Positions 14,127 to 25,832 of a stretch of DNA of 64,000 bases are shown here, in pieces (position 1 is the first letter of the stretch; each line of letters begins with the position of its first letter). The stretch is taken from the NCBI GenBank assembly GCA_019843655.1, contig JACDQD010000007.1:20726365-20790364 (forward strand), written 5' to 3'. Made by a program: the position numbers and the translations under genes. This stretch comes from Lethocerus indicus. Taxonomy: Eukaryota; Arthropoda; Insecta; Hemiptera; Belostomatidae. The notes beneath the pieces were generated by a model. The model was given only the letters and a program-made list of their open reading frames with translations. It searched no databases and was not told the origin of the DNA.

Positions 14127-14986
14127 GCTCGTTCGCCGACTCGACATTAGGGATATTAGCTTTCAAACAGGAGGCATCCGTCACGCCGTCTGACGTTTTC
14201 GACTCGCTCCTTCTCCCAGAATTGAGAGATTAATGTTCATTCTTTCGTGGAAACCGAGGGCGGCGACAGCCCCGAGATAGATATTGTCGGGTACCACGTG
14301 TCGGAGATCGAGTTTCAAAAACCAATTCATTTTGTATATTCTTTCCGCCTCATCGTTGCGCCGACCGGCCGATACCGCGCTTTGGAAACTTAACTGCAAC
14401 AGAAAGATAATCTTAGAAATCCCGAACACAAATATTTTTATATACATATCGAGAAATAAAATTGCTTCAGCATTTCATAACCGTTTGACATTCTATTTGC
14501 ACGCGTTTTTATGATTCTCACGAAATTGTAAATTTTTATATCGACATTAGTAGTCGTTCGTCTTGTCGTTTTCTGATTTCACGTCTAACCTCCTCAGTAG
14601 CGTGACCCTTAAGCCACTAGATGTTATTGCAAATTCTTAATCAATTAGACTTGCCAACAATTGGCAATTTCCAATTATGCAGGTTGGCCAACAATTAAAA
14701 ATCGCGGTTTAATCATTCCATTCCTAAAAGAGAGACTCGAGACAGGGCCGATTTCTCCGCTTTGGGAGTGAAGCCGTCTTAGAGCTATTTACACACTGCG
14801 GTCAATAATCGTAAATTGGTTTTTCTTCACGGCGAAAGGGCGAAACACGCCAGTCTATAATTTGCACAGGGCGCGTTCCCAGAAAGGAGAAATAAGTGTG
14901 GGTCATAATTGGAGTTCTGTGAGTGGGTCTTATAGTTGGAGGGGGGGGGGCCTGCTTGTAACAGTGCAGGCTCGTAACTTCCCCAG

Positions 14987-15006
14987 GTGTGTGTGTGTGT
15001 GTGTGT
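14987..15006 (+). repeat. GT microsatellite
   Basis: Ten perfect GT units, about 36 bases after a 10-base G run. Confidence 0.95.
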
Positions 15007-17071
15007 CGGAGGCCCGAGGTGAGCTCTGGGCTCGTTAAGGCGTGGCATCCGCCTCCTCCAACTTAATTGTTAATTAGTGATGCGGCGATGGGTCGGACGC
15101 TCCGTGTAATTCAATTGCGATCATGATACACCTCGGGCTAGCCACGTTGACTCTCCGCCGGACAATTAAGACGACGTGACGGGGACGGACCGCGGTCTCC
15201 ATTGAGGCCATCAGCAGTGGCCACAGACCACCGGGCGAGAGCCCTTCCACTACTAATCGTACCGCCTTTCCACACCCATACGAGTCATGATACGGTCTAC
15301 CCGATAAGGAATATTTGCGCGTAATTCCTCTCTCACGTCTGAGATTACCCGCTCGGTCAACATTTGGAATATCGACTGTACGATATTCAATCAACAATTC
15401 AGAAAAACCTTCGGTAGTAACGGAGAAGCCATAACCAGTAAACTAGAAATACCATAAACACATTATGACCGGAATTCTACTCTGCAAATTCTTCTTATAA
15501 TTTATTTATAAATTTTCTACTTATTTGTGTGCACTACCGGTATCTTAACCATCTATGGGCCGAATTTTTATTTTAAATCCAAAAAAATTGGGGGAACGAA
15601 AAATTAGCAATTATAAACCTATATATGCAAATGAAAAAAACATTGATATTGATATTAGTTGTCTTGACAACGTTATAGGATTAAGATTTATGTGCCATCT
15701 CACGAAAAAATCTACAATTATTTGGTAAAATTTCGATAAATTGAAATGTTTATGTCATATGGAAAATGTTATTACTCTAAATTAATGAATATTCCATATC
15801 GGTATTAACAATCGTTAACATGATGAGTTTAATACCCCGGGAATAACCACACACGGAAACTATACACACCTTCTTTTACAATGTAATGTTGCATATTTTT
15901 AATCGACTGCATCATCTTTATCATGCTTTTCTGAGCTCTCACTCGGTGGGCGTATCCCACTCCCCGACAGGCGATAGACGATGGTCTAATATAAAGCAGG
16001 AATCATAAAGCTTCTAAGGCTGTGAGCATAAACATCGCCAGAGCGGGTCTAATAAAGTGGCAACCGTAAACTTCACCTCCTGCCGGCTTGTATATGGTCC
16101 GTGTGCACGGGAATGAAACCGTGCATAAATGGACGACAGTATGCACTGTACTAAACTTGTACAAAATACAGAAAAAACGTTATTCCTGTTCGGCCTCCGT
16201 TTAATCGTGTCCGCAGCGGCGGCACTGCAGGGCTGTCACATTTAGTTCCGGTAATTGCAGTTTAATCTTCCTGTACGGGAGACGCTTGATAAACTGCCCC
16301 ACGGAGGACAAAAGGCCCAGCTAACAGCTCAGAATTATACCAGGAATTTAATTTACCATCAGTTTTCAGCCTCGCTCCCAATGGAGCGGGGTGCGGGGCC
16401 GTATAAATGTTTCGCGGACCCGGTGTATAAGTTTGAATTGTAAATGAAGTTGGCTCTTTAGCGGAATCAATAATAACATTTTAATTAGCGGCCAGGAAAC
16501 AGAGGAGACATGTCCGCCCCTGGAATAGACTAATGCCAGTCTCACCTTGTGATTAAGTCACTACGTTTTCGCCAGTTACTCAGCTCGCAGAGTTTTATTT
16601 TATTTTTCGCTTTATTGGCTCGTGTTTTATTTAGAATTCAATTCTGACCGCCTCGCCAACCGAGGCGATGTCGCAACACCTCGTAATTCGCTTTATCGAA
16701 ATTCAATTAGCGCCTTGTAAAGACATTTTTCAACAGTAAAATACCGTATATATTCAGCTTCACAACAATTCGAGCACAATAATTTACTCTTGAATAGTAA
16801 TTGCAGCCCGATTTATCAATTACGTCCATGAATAAAAATGTTACGTAAGGCTATAATGCCTTATGTATAAGGGGTTTAATCCAGTAGTTATGAAGAATCC
16901 GGATTTTTATTCGAAAAATCTTTATTTGGTTTTATCTTAAGTCTGTCATGAATGAGTCATTATGTATCATTAAGGCGATAAGTGGGCTCAGTATTTATCG
17001 AAGTGTCCTCATCAGTCACTTCCTGCGTCATAATCCCACTTAAATAAAAGGTATACACCCACACAAACATA

Positions 17072-17074
<3 letters not shown>

Positions 17075-17118
<44 letters not shown>
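17075..17118. repeat. TA microsatellite
   Basis: About 22 uninterrupted TA units. The tract is self-complementary and could extrude as a cruciform; it is likely to vary in length between individuals. Confidence 0.95.
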
Positions 17119-17119
<1 letters not shown>

Positions 17120-17533
17120 GGAGGTTTAGCAGTGTACATTAAAATTTCGAATGTTAAATGTACTTAATGTATTTCAAGAACCACATAATTGCATATAACA
17201 TAATTGTATATAACGTATTTTTAAGACTAGACTGAAAATGGATTTTCAGAACCTTCTTTAAAGTCAGTTCATGTATTTGTAACGTTTTACAATGTGAATT
17301 ATTCATGTTTGACAGTTATTGTAGAGTTCAAGAATCGTAAGATCATTGTTGTACACTCGATGACTTGTAAATCCTTGGACAATGCATTCCGTGACGTTTG
17401 CATGTTTTTTCAAATCGCAGTGTAGATGATGAATTACAATGCAATTCCGTAATATGAACGTGGAATATACTTAAACAAGTATGTCTGCATTTGTTATACC
17501 ATGATTTTTGTACGCATTCTAAGCATGTATAAT

Positions 17534-17546
17534 TATTATTCAACAT
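17534..17546 (+). repeat. Left 13-bp direct repeat of family A copy 2
   Basis: The 13-mer TATTATTCAACAT recurs exactly at 18022-18034, directly at the right end of family A copy 2. This is the arrangement expected of a target site duplication. Confidence 0.75.
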
Positions 17547-18021
17547 ACCGTTGATTTCGTGTGTTTCGGTCGCTGGTTTGGTCTTTTTCTAGACCGGTTT
17601 CGGCTGCCAATATATTGGTAAAGGTGCCAATAAAAATATATTTTATTAGTATTGGTTCAGCGGACGTGGATGTGCAATTCTGGTAACTGTACTACTGCTC
17701 TTAATACATTTTCATTCACACACAAACTTTAATATTAAATCGTATTCAAATAATGATTTGAATACAATGGTATACAAAAATTTCCATAAATCATAATCCA
17801 ACCATGTACAACGTCTCACATTGTACTGACAGTACAAGTGATAGTGACAGTGCAGTGAGGGTGCCCGAAAAACATCCAACGTGCCAACAGTGACTAAACC
17901 GCTACTGAAGATGGCGAGCAGCCGAAACCGGTCTAGCAAAAGACCACCAAACCAGCGCCAGAAACACACGACATCTACGGTATTCCAACCCCTCGCAGAC
18001 TACAAAACAGGTATTTTAAAC
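17547..18021 (+). mobile_element. Family A copy 2, composite foldback element with nested family B
   Basis: A 475-bp unit bordered by exact 13-bp direct repeats. The left arm (17547-17608) starts at ACCGTTGATTTCG and reads as the reverse complement of the right arm. A family B copy (17651-17822) replaces the inner left arm. The right arm (about 17832-18021) runs CAGTACAAGTG, GACAGTGCAGTGAG, GATGGCGAGCAGCC, GGTCTAGCAAAAGACC and finishes with the outer segment ending in GTATTTTAAAC. Only the right side has the outer segment. The arms would form a long hairpin in RNA. No transposase frame is present, so the element is non-autonomous or is copied by another machinery. Its superfamily is not known to me. 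Confidence 0.85.
17651..17822 (+). repeat. Family B dispersed repeat, nested copy
   Basis: This matches the reverse complement of 12955-13113. It differs by about 18 extra bases at 17752-17769 that make a perfect 10-bp inverted repeat (GTATTCAAAT, loop AATG, ATTTGAATAC). It lies inside family A copy 2, where it replaces the inner part of the left arm. Confidence 0.8.
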
Positions 18022-18034
18022 TATTATTCAACAT
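18022..18034 (+). repeat. Right 13-bp direct repeat of family A copy 2
   Basis: Exact second copy of the 13-mer seen at 17534-17546. It directly follows the TTTTAAAC end of the element. Confidence 0.75.
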
Positions 18035-18365
18035 GTTTCTATAAACATGTCCCCGAACGCAAAATCTCTAAACTACGCCAATAGGGATGTAATAAATAAA
18101 TCTAATTATACACCTAACACGATGAAAGGCTTCGTCGAGAGTCTAGTCTTTCTCTGAAGTCAAGTGGGCGTATTGCAGGAGCGGAGGTGTGAAGGAAAGC
18201 CCACGGGTTGACAAAAAGGAAAAACAAGACCGGGGGCCAAACCAATCGGTTTTCCGATAAGGTCAAACGGCTAAGTGTGAAGGGAGCCGAGTGAAGGGGA
18301 TAGATTGGGGTTTAGTCACAGCGGGGGGCGGCTCCTCCCCGGAGGCGGTGACCGCCGGGTCGTCC

Positions 18366-18409
18366 GGGGGCGGGGGTCGGGGGTCAGGGGCCAGACCCGG
18401 GGGCGGGGG
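18366..18409 (+). repeat. G-run cluster, potential G-quadruplex
   Basis: Six runs of four or more G occur within 44 bases, separated by short loops. The pattern fits a stable G-quadruplex on the plus strand; folding itself is inferred. Confidence 0.7.
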
Positions 18410-18499
18410 CGCCCACCCTCCTAATAGTCCGACACAACACACTCACACTAACACACAAACACCTACATACACACACACACGCTCTACCCCGGCCCCACG

Positions 18500-18517
18500 C
18501 TCTCTCTCTCTCTCTCT
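18500..18517 (+). repeat. CT microsatellite
   Basis: Nine CT-type units. They follow an imperfect CA-rich tract that starts near 18430. Confidence 0.9.
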
Positions 18518-19733
18518 GACAAATAAACCCCCGGGCTTTAGTGGGCTTTTCCGCAGAACAAACACTTCTTCCTTTTTCCCCGCCACTTCTTCCACTAAAC
18601 CCGTTTTACCCGCCGCATCCTGTTCACTCCAATAAATCTAATTTGACCAAAGCCTTTTAGCGAGAAACTTTTACTACACCGTCCGGAAATAGATATCAAT
18701 AAATAGACTGTACTATAAAGTTTACTCTCGTAAAGGTTGAATTTACATTCTATTGCGTTAAACTGGAGAGGCGTTCGATGACGCGTAATGGCTTCGCAGT
18801 TATTAATCTCCGTAATTCCACCTCTTCGCTTTCAGGAAAATGTCATAAGGATAAATCCTGTACAGCGGGCATATTTCTTATTCAGTTGCGGCTACATTTT
18901 ACGATGACGAAAGGAATAAACTTTCATTTAATCTTCCTCACCACTCGCAGATACTGTTGAGCCGTAAGAGAGTGGGTATTTAATACGATGTTAATACTCG
19001 AGGAATAGGTGACGTAACAGTAATAACTCGGCGAAATCTATGTTTTAAAATAAAGGATTGTATCAAACGTTCGGTACAAGTCTGAAGTAAGGAATCTGGA
19101 GAAAGGATCGAAACATCCCTTCAGGTAATACAATGGGGCAAATAAATACGTAATTATTTTTCGGGTCCCATTTCTGGCGGCGAAGAATTCAGTGGCGCCG
19201 GGGGCGTGGCCGTAGGCCGCCCGCTAACTGGCAACCTAATGCATCATAAGTGGCCCATCTGTCGGCCGTATTATTTAGTGGAACGAAATTTCACTCTGTA
19301 CTTTGTATTGCCGCCCGTCTATCAATTGTGTGTCAAATCTTTCTTCGGTGGAAAACATACGGGATACATTTCAGAAATTTTATAATTGTGATTGTAAGGT
19401 GTCGTGCGATGAAAAATTCAATCAATATAAAAAATAAGTTTCACTTTTTTTTTCTTTAAATGAATCCAATCAATTAATCAAACTATCTTCAGTAGCTCTC
19501 TACATATTTCTTAGTCCGATCATCTGTAGGGCAAATTGAGTGAGCGGAGTGAAAGTATGCTGGCGTTTGTTTTCGGTGTGTCGCTATTGAGCACACCTAA
19601 TATAATTTAAGTAAATTGGTGGCAGTTTTAGCAGTTATCTAAGGGTGTTTGCCGAGGGGCAGTGGGCGGGGTTAGGCATAGGCCACGCCTATGGCGCCTC
19701 CGGCCCCCGGGGCCTTTTCATTAGGTCCGTTAC

Positions 19734-19761
19734 CTCTCTCACTCTCTCTCTCTCTCTCTCC
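19734..19761 (+). repeat. CT microsatellite, left half of inverted pair
   Basis: CT-rich tract with about ten perfect units. It is complementary to the GA tract 37 bases downstream. Confidence 0.9.
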
Positions 19762-19793
19762 CTGAAGGAGCCGGTAATTGGCGGCCCGACAGA

Positions 19794-19798
<5 letters not shown>

Positions 19799-19824
<26 letters not shown>
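19799..19824 (+). repeat. GA microsatellite, right half of inverted pair
   Basis: Thirteen AG/GA units that can pair with the CT tract at 19734-19761, giving a hairpin with a GC-rich loop of about 37 bases. Confidence 0.9.
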
Positions 19825-19828
<4 letters not shown>

Positions 19829-21740
19829 ACGGTAATAACAGAGCCGCCGCCCCCTCTAAAAAGATTAATTGTCCGCGATATAATTCCGCTCAAATTACGA
19901 GGCGGCGATTTGGAGTTGTCGGCTAACGTATTAGGGACGGCGGTCCTCCAACTCCTCCTCCAACACCCAGACGAGATAATCGGAATTACCGGTAAGTGTC
20001 CGTCCGGCAATGGCCCGGGAGCCCCTCCAAGGGGGCGGCTTCACTTCAAAACGGCCCTCGGGGCGGCGGAGACGGCCCCGTCTCGAACAGAAACACATTT
20101 CTGACATAACCACCCCGGTGGTCTGCCCATTAGAGTCCCTCCAATATCGGGCGGTCTCTCGAGAAACTGGGAAACAGTAACGGAATATATTCAATTCATG
20201 AAATATATATAAAATCAAAATCATTTCTGAATATTCATAAAGCGCAATCTAGTAAATTACGCTCACAGTTTTCATTAAATAAATTGTTCCGATAAGTTGT
20301 TCCCACAAGAAAACGGACAGTGATTCAAAGTGGGAACACTGTTATATAATATCTCTCAGTCCATTGTTTATATTATACGATTTTTTTTTTAATTAGAAGG
20401 GTATGCGCTCAGTGTTAGCCTGTTGACTAATGGTTGATTGTTCGAGGTCTGACGGTATTTACGATCGGCCGGTTAATACTCTATTAGAGCCGAACGAGTT
20501 TCCTCCCTCGGGCCGCCTTTCACGAGAGCCCCTCGGAAAAGGTGCAATTAATAAGCGCTCGGGCTATTTGACTATCTCAATAATAATCAATTATGAGAAA
20601 AAAAGAAAAAAGGGCCAATTTAAATGTTGATGTACGGCGTCGGAAATCGTCCACACACACAACAAGCGCTTAGGTATTACACAAAGGTTAATTTAATGCC
20701 GCCGGTCGGGTTTCAGCGCTGAGGCAATAGTGAAAGTTGACGCTAATGGCCGAGTTTATTGGCGGATATTTAAGTTCTGAAATTTATCGCCTTTCCGCCC
20801 CAACGGTGACGCTGTTCGTCGGAGCTTTCTACTTTTTCCTCTTCCTCTACTCTATCTCTCTCTTTCACTCGCCTTCCAATTGGTCGAGCCTGTGATGGCT
20901 TCTTTAGACGGAGATTACATACAGAAGATAACGTTAATCCCGGTTGTTTCTCCGGCTTCAACCACGGATTCTTTAAATCGGTGATTTGAGAAACTGGTTT
21001 TTTTGTTAATGTTACAATTTGTTACCTCGACGATGACATTTATATTGATGATCACTCATTTATTGCGGATTTCAAGACCATAATAGTTTTTCATCGCCTT
21101 GTAATACCAGTGGACCTTGAATCTAATTACTAGACTTGAATAGTAGGAATCAAATTATAAAATGGACTGTACCTGTACTTAATCTATTTAAATGTACTTC
21201 TAATATCTTTGTACCGAGACAGCAAGGACGATTATTACCGAAGTTATTGAATTTGACCATTGACCAAAATATTACTTGTCAAGAAAATTCCATGAATAAG
21301 TTGATACATTAAAATTGTCTTGAAATTTTGTTTATAATTCATTGATTTTAAAGGTGCAAATGAAATTGTACAAATTTTGTTAATACACCTGAAACGAAGG
21401 TTTCAGAAAGTAAGCCAGGTTATGGGCATGAAAAACATAAAATAATTGCGTTTATCAGAAAATAAAAAAGGAGTTATCAAAACTTTACCACTAGATAATT
21501 TGGTGTTATTTGACAGTAATAAGTGTTAGTGAATGAAACGTTACTGCGTTATATAAATTTATGTTTAATGTTGAGAAACTTTCAGGGGACAAAGAATGTT
21601 TGCATCGCATTTTATAAAAGGGGGGACTCCAGTTATTCAAGAAGGCTAGCCAAATGAGCGCTCTTCATTAGCGAATATCTGAAGGCAATAAATTCAAAAA
21701 GTGGTCTCCATTATTCCGACCTCCTTTTCTACCCCTCCCT

Positions 21741-21761
21741 CTTTCTCTCTCTCTCTCTCTC
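21741..21761 (+). repeat. CT microsatellite
   Basis: Short CT tract at the end of a pyrimidine-rich stretch. Confidence 0.85.
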
Positions 21762-24700
21762 GAAAAGACTCAAGCCAACTCTCTTAATCCGACCTAATCC
21801 AAGCCTAATAGGAATATTAAAACACGAATCAGGCTCTAGTCGGGCATAAATCATTTTCTTAACAGAAGATAAGAATAATTTAATTCCCCTCAGTCCGTTT
21901 TTCACTTGAATACTTCAATCAAATCCCGAACATCAAACCTTGATCTTTTTTTTTTTTTTTGGTGATAAAGGTCAGTTGTTTAATACAAGCTAAATTCTAC
22001 AATTTTTTCCTTTTATTCTTAGATATCTTTAGTTTCTTGGGTGGAATTAAAGGGATTTTTTTTGTAACTACGAAGCTTCACCTGCCTTTTACTGCAAAAT
22101 TTTGCTTGGTTTCCATACAGAAATTGACTAAAACCTCATACTGGTTATGCATTATTCCTAATTTATAAATGAAGTTCGATTCTCCAGTGGGAGACTGAAT
22201 TTTCTTTCCAGTTACATAATGATGCATAATATTTCAAAACATTTCATGAATTGTTATCGAGCTAAATAAATTTTCGCTGCCAGGTTCGTTTTCTAATTTA
22301 ATTTTACATCAGCATTTACTACTTTTCATACCCAGCCGGAAAGGAGTAACCTGTTCATAACAGCGTGGAGATGGGTCCCCCAATAAGACGTACGACCCAG
22401 TTTTCTGGGACGGACGGTTATTTTCGCAGGGCCGTATATCCACGTCGAGGGGTCGTAAATAATCGGCGCGGGCCCGTGATAAATCCCGGTCGGCGGGGGC
22501 TACTCTCCTCGCGCGGGAGACACAAGACAGAGGCGGGGCGGATGGGGAGAATGCGGGCGAAAGAGAGAGACAGATAGTCGGTAGGCGGGCGGCGATAACG
22601 CCAATAAATAAGAGGCATAGTGGACCGGTGGCCCTGACAAGGGCCGTTTTGCCCGGCTCCAGAAATATGAGTACGACCAAACCGCGATTCCCTTTTTCGT
22701 ACGGAACTCCACCCTGTATTTATTTGTACTGTACACTGGTGATGAATCAAATTTACGGAAACCTCATAGATTAACCTTAACGGCGCGACCGAAAGCTATG
22801 TAACAGTTATTGCATATATATTTTAGCAAGCCCGTGAAATATTTCTAACTAGAAATAATTGAAATAATACCCCACTGTAATTCCATTACAATATTGCGTA
22901 ATTCTATTAATATTAGAGTACATTTTTCGGCAGTAAACTGGTGGGCTGCCGAAGCATCCTTAATTATTCCAAACTCTCTCAGCGCCTACAAATGCAAACA
23001 CTTTACTCTCAAATCGGTCGTTATTTAGCACAGGATGATATAATGCAAGTGTTGCCTGCGGAAGTTATATTTTAAACTAGAGTTTAAACAGTGAAAAATG
23101 TCGGGCTGAATATATTGGAACATTAGAAAAGGAAGAATAGCCGCAATCCCTTCGGCGGATTTATCTACTGTACAGGCTAGTTCTTGAAATGGAGCCAAGA
23201 GATACCGAAATGCGGGGTCCGCTAGGCGGAAAAACTTGAACGCTTATTCTTAATGCGCAATGTTTTTCGGAGGACATCCCGTTCTGTAAAATGTTCGTGC
23301 ACTTAAGCGTTACTGTAATGGAGTAGGAAATGATCATCATTCATGCTTAAGATGTAGTGGGATCGCAAGCCAAAGTTACAGGCTATGAAACAATACTCAT
23401 CTAACTAATATCTACTCACAACGGGATAGGCTCATTTCTGTTTGAGCCGGTGAGATCAGTTTTACGTTTCTTGTTATAACTAAGCTGGCGGCCAGGCAAA
23501 GATATTTCCCTCTTCGAGAAAATATTACTACTTCCGAAAGCTTTTTCAAGGCAGAAAATATTACTGGGTTTCCATTGCAGCGCCATCTCTCCGTGTGCTC
23601 TCTGAAATCTAAAACAGATAAAAATAATACTAGCCAAAATATTTACGAGTTTCGTTGTGTTTAGTTCCGAATTCGGTCGCCAGGGCCTTTTCGGGCGCGA
23701 AGGTTGAAAACCTCAGTGGCACCATCTATACAGCCAGCCAACGTTCCAACAGCGGAGTTCCATTCGAACTCTGTCCCAGACGACTCGCACGATCGGGAAT
23801 TCTGATCATTCTCCCTTGGTAATTTTCACCGCTGTATCTAGTAGAAATTACGGAAGAATCGCGTGGAAAAACACGCATTACGTTCCCACAATTTAAAACT
23901 GCTATGAAAGGATCTTTTTTATTTGTTAAGTCCTGAATTAGAACATGGTTGATATCCTGACGGCATATATTTCAATACTAATGTATAAGAGATTCTTCGT
24001 CGCATATTATCCAGTAGTTAATTTCTCCCTATTCGGTAAAAATTTATGAATTAATTTAAAGTAATTCCCTTTTGATGCCAAAATCGTTAGGTTAATTATC
24101 GTACATTAAATTGTAGGTTTTTTCTGAAAAAACAATCGAAATTCGGTCGTCCTTAGGTTTTCCTTTCATCGTCCCGGCCGTTTCCCAGGACGACAAACAA
24201 ATATATTCCAAGGCAAACTCCTGAATTAGAACGGGCGGCTAAATGTCGGATTTACGATCGGCCGTAAATCATAGTCGGGGCCGGCCGATATAATAAGACG
24301 GGGCCCCGAGAATGGCGAGTAGGGCGGTAAAAGGCCCGCGTATAAAACTCGGCCCCGAGGACCGATAATATCTGAAGCGTTTTTCATGTTTCCGGAGGTC
24401 CGTCAGGATTCGATCCTGAGCCGTAAAACTGTTGCCGGCCCCGTACACTGTGCGGGCATAATGAGCGCCGGCCGAGGTTTAACGCCCCGATGATTTATCG
24501 GGCGTCGATACCGCTTCTGCCCCCAAAAAAAACCCACCACCGCCGAGGAGAATATAATTTACAATTCTTGTTAAGGGTTTTACGATCGAGTTCGCACACA
24601 ATGCGGCGACGACGAGGGGGGAAACAAGAGCTAGCGGGAAGACAACGGTATAATATCTCACTGTTTATGTAGCGCGATCTGGTTTATAGGCCTTTGCCCA

Positions 24701-24762
24701 TATTAATTCTGTTAGCATTGTCGATAAAATGTTTTGCGTTCAAATACAAATTGGTATTTAAT

Positions 24763-24796
24763 TTTAATTTATTTTCTGATTGGAACGAATGTTTAC
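24763..24796 (+). repeat. Left long direct repeat of family A copy 3
   Basis: The segment containing ATTTTCTGATTGGAACGAAT recurs at 24947-24979 with one inserted T and one substitution. The two copies tightly bracket family A copy 3. Confidence 0.75.
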
Positions 24797-24946
24797 ATGT
24801 GAAAGTGACAGTGCAGTGAGGATGCCCAAAAAACATCCAAAGTGCTAACGGTGACTAACACCGCTACTGAAGATGGCGAGCAGCCGAAACCGGTCTAGCA
24901 AAAGACCAAACCAGCGAGAGGAGACAGAAACATCACGAACCTACAG
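24797..24946 (+). repeat. Family A copy 3, single arm
   Basis: A 150-bp plus-oriented arm beginning near GTGAAAGTGACAGTGCAG. It passes through GGATGCCC, GAAGATGGCGAGCAGCC and GGTCTAGCAAAAGACC and ends at CACGAACCTACAG. It has no second arm and no outer segment. Its end matches that of copy 13 (63250), marking a shared subfamily. Direct repeats of about 33 bp flank it. From the ATG in GAAGATGGCG a frame of about two dozen codons is open to the truncated end, too short to count as coding evidence. Confidence 0.88.
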
Positions 24947-24979
24947 TTTAATTATTTTCTGATTGGAACGAATGTATAC
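24947..24979 (+). repeat. Right long direct repeat of family A copy 3
   Basis: Second copy of the roughly 33-bp sequence at 24763-24796, beginning exactly where the arm ends. Confidence 0.75.
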
Positions 24980-25799
24980 CTTTGGGACACTGACGTTCCC
25001 AACCCATATATAATATAATAATTTTAAATGATGTCATATAACCTTTTATGTTTTATAAATATATGATTTCGAATATTTAAAATGTTAATAAATGACAAAC
25101 CAGGACTGGATTTGAAGGGTGACCATAAGCGACACCCTAGGGAGGGATAGAATTGTCAAGATTATATACGATTTTTAATTGTTTGGGGTCAGATCTGCAT
25201 AAAAGACTCGTTAGGAATGAAAGTCATTAAAGATATAAATTTATGTTGAAGCGCATACTAAAAATTTATCAAAATTGAATTGAAAACATTTTTGTTTGTA
25301 CATACTCGTGGGTAACATTCCATGGTAATGAAGTAAATGTCAGTTATTTTGGTGATATATGGTGACCAAAACCAAAAGTGAAGGTTCAGGCTAAACATAA
25401 ACATCACATTCAATATTCAATTGGGGGTCTGATATCTATGGATGTACAGAGCTCCAGATACTCAGTAGAAGTGTTACCAATAAAATTATTATTTAATTAT
25501 ATATCTATGAAAATTATCCTTTTTTTTTAATTTCCTACTTCGAACCTGGCAGTAAATAATAACAGCTATTCCGACTTTAATCGGGTAAATCGGGCGTAGA
25601 ACGAAACGCTCTCTGGACGGGGCCGCCTGTTTAAATTACGGTCCAGAGATAACGCCCCATAATATTAATCTATGTTTGCCACACCGCGTTAAGATACGGA
25701 TCTCCCCGGGGCGCGGAGATCGGGCATATCCATACTGCCGATAAATCATAGCAACCGGGACGAGGAGTCGGGGGAGGGGTTGGGAGGGAAAGACCGGGC

Positions 25800-25832
25800 G
25801 AGAGGGAGGGAGAGGGAGGGAGAGAGAGAGAG
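25800..25832 (+). repeat. GGGA/GA purine tract
   Basis: Uninterrupted purine tract of GAGGGAGG-type units ending in six GA units. Confidence 0.9.

Larger units (their letters stand above)
13114..17533. other. Intergenic mosaic with microsatellites, no gene
   Basis: Islands of higher GC lie near 13260-13600 and 14980-15400; the rest is AT-rich. Apart from the CT, GT and TA tracts listed separately, no repeats, RNA genes or credible coding exons were seen. A 10-base G run lies at 14941-14950. Confidence 0.5.
18035..24762. other. Intergenic GC/AT mosaic with simple repeats, no gene
   Basis: GC-rich islands at roughly 18180-18600, 19640-20160, 22370-22680 and 24170-24500 are separated by AT-rich sequence. 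Open frames of up to 123 codons (minus strand, 22309-22680) are confined to the islands, overlap frames on the other strand and show no known domain. A T15 run lies at 21946-21960. Confidence 0.5.

Noticed and set aside
13994..14233. Frame with a Ser-Leu repeat resembling a signal peptide
   Set aside because: It is the translation of the CT microsatellite.
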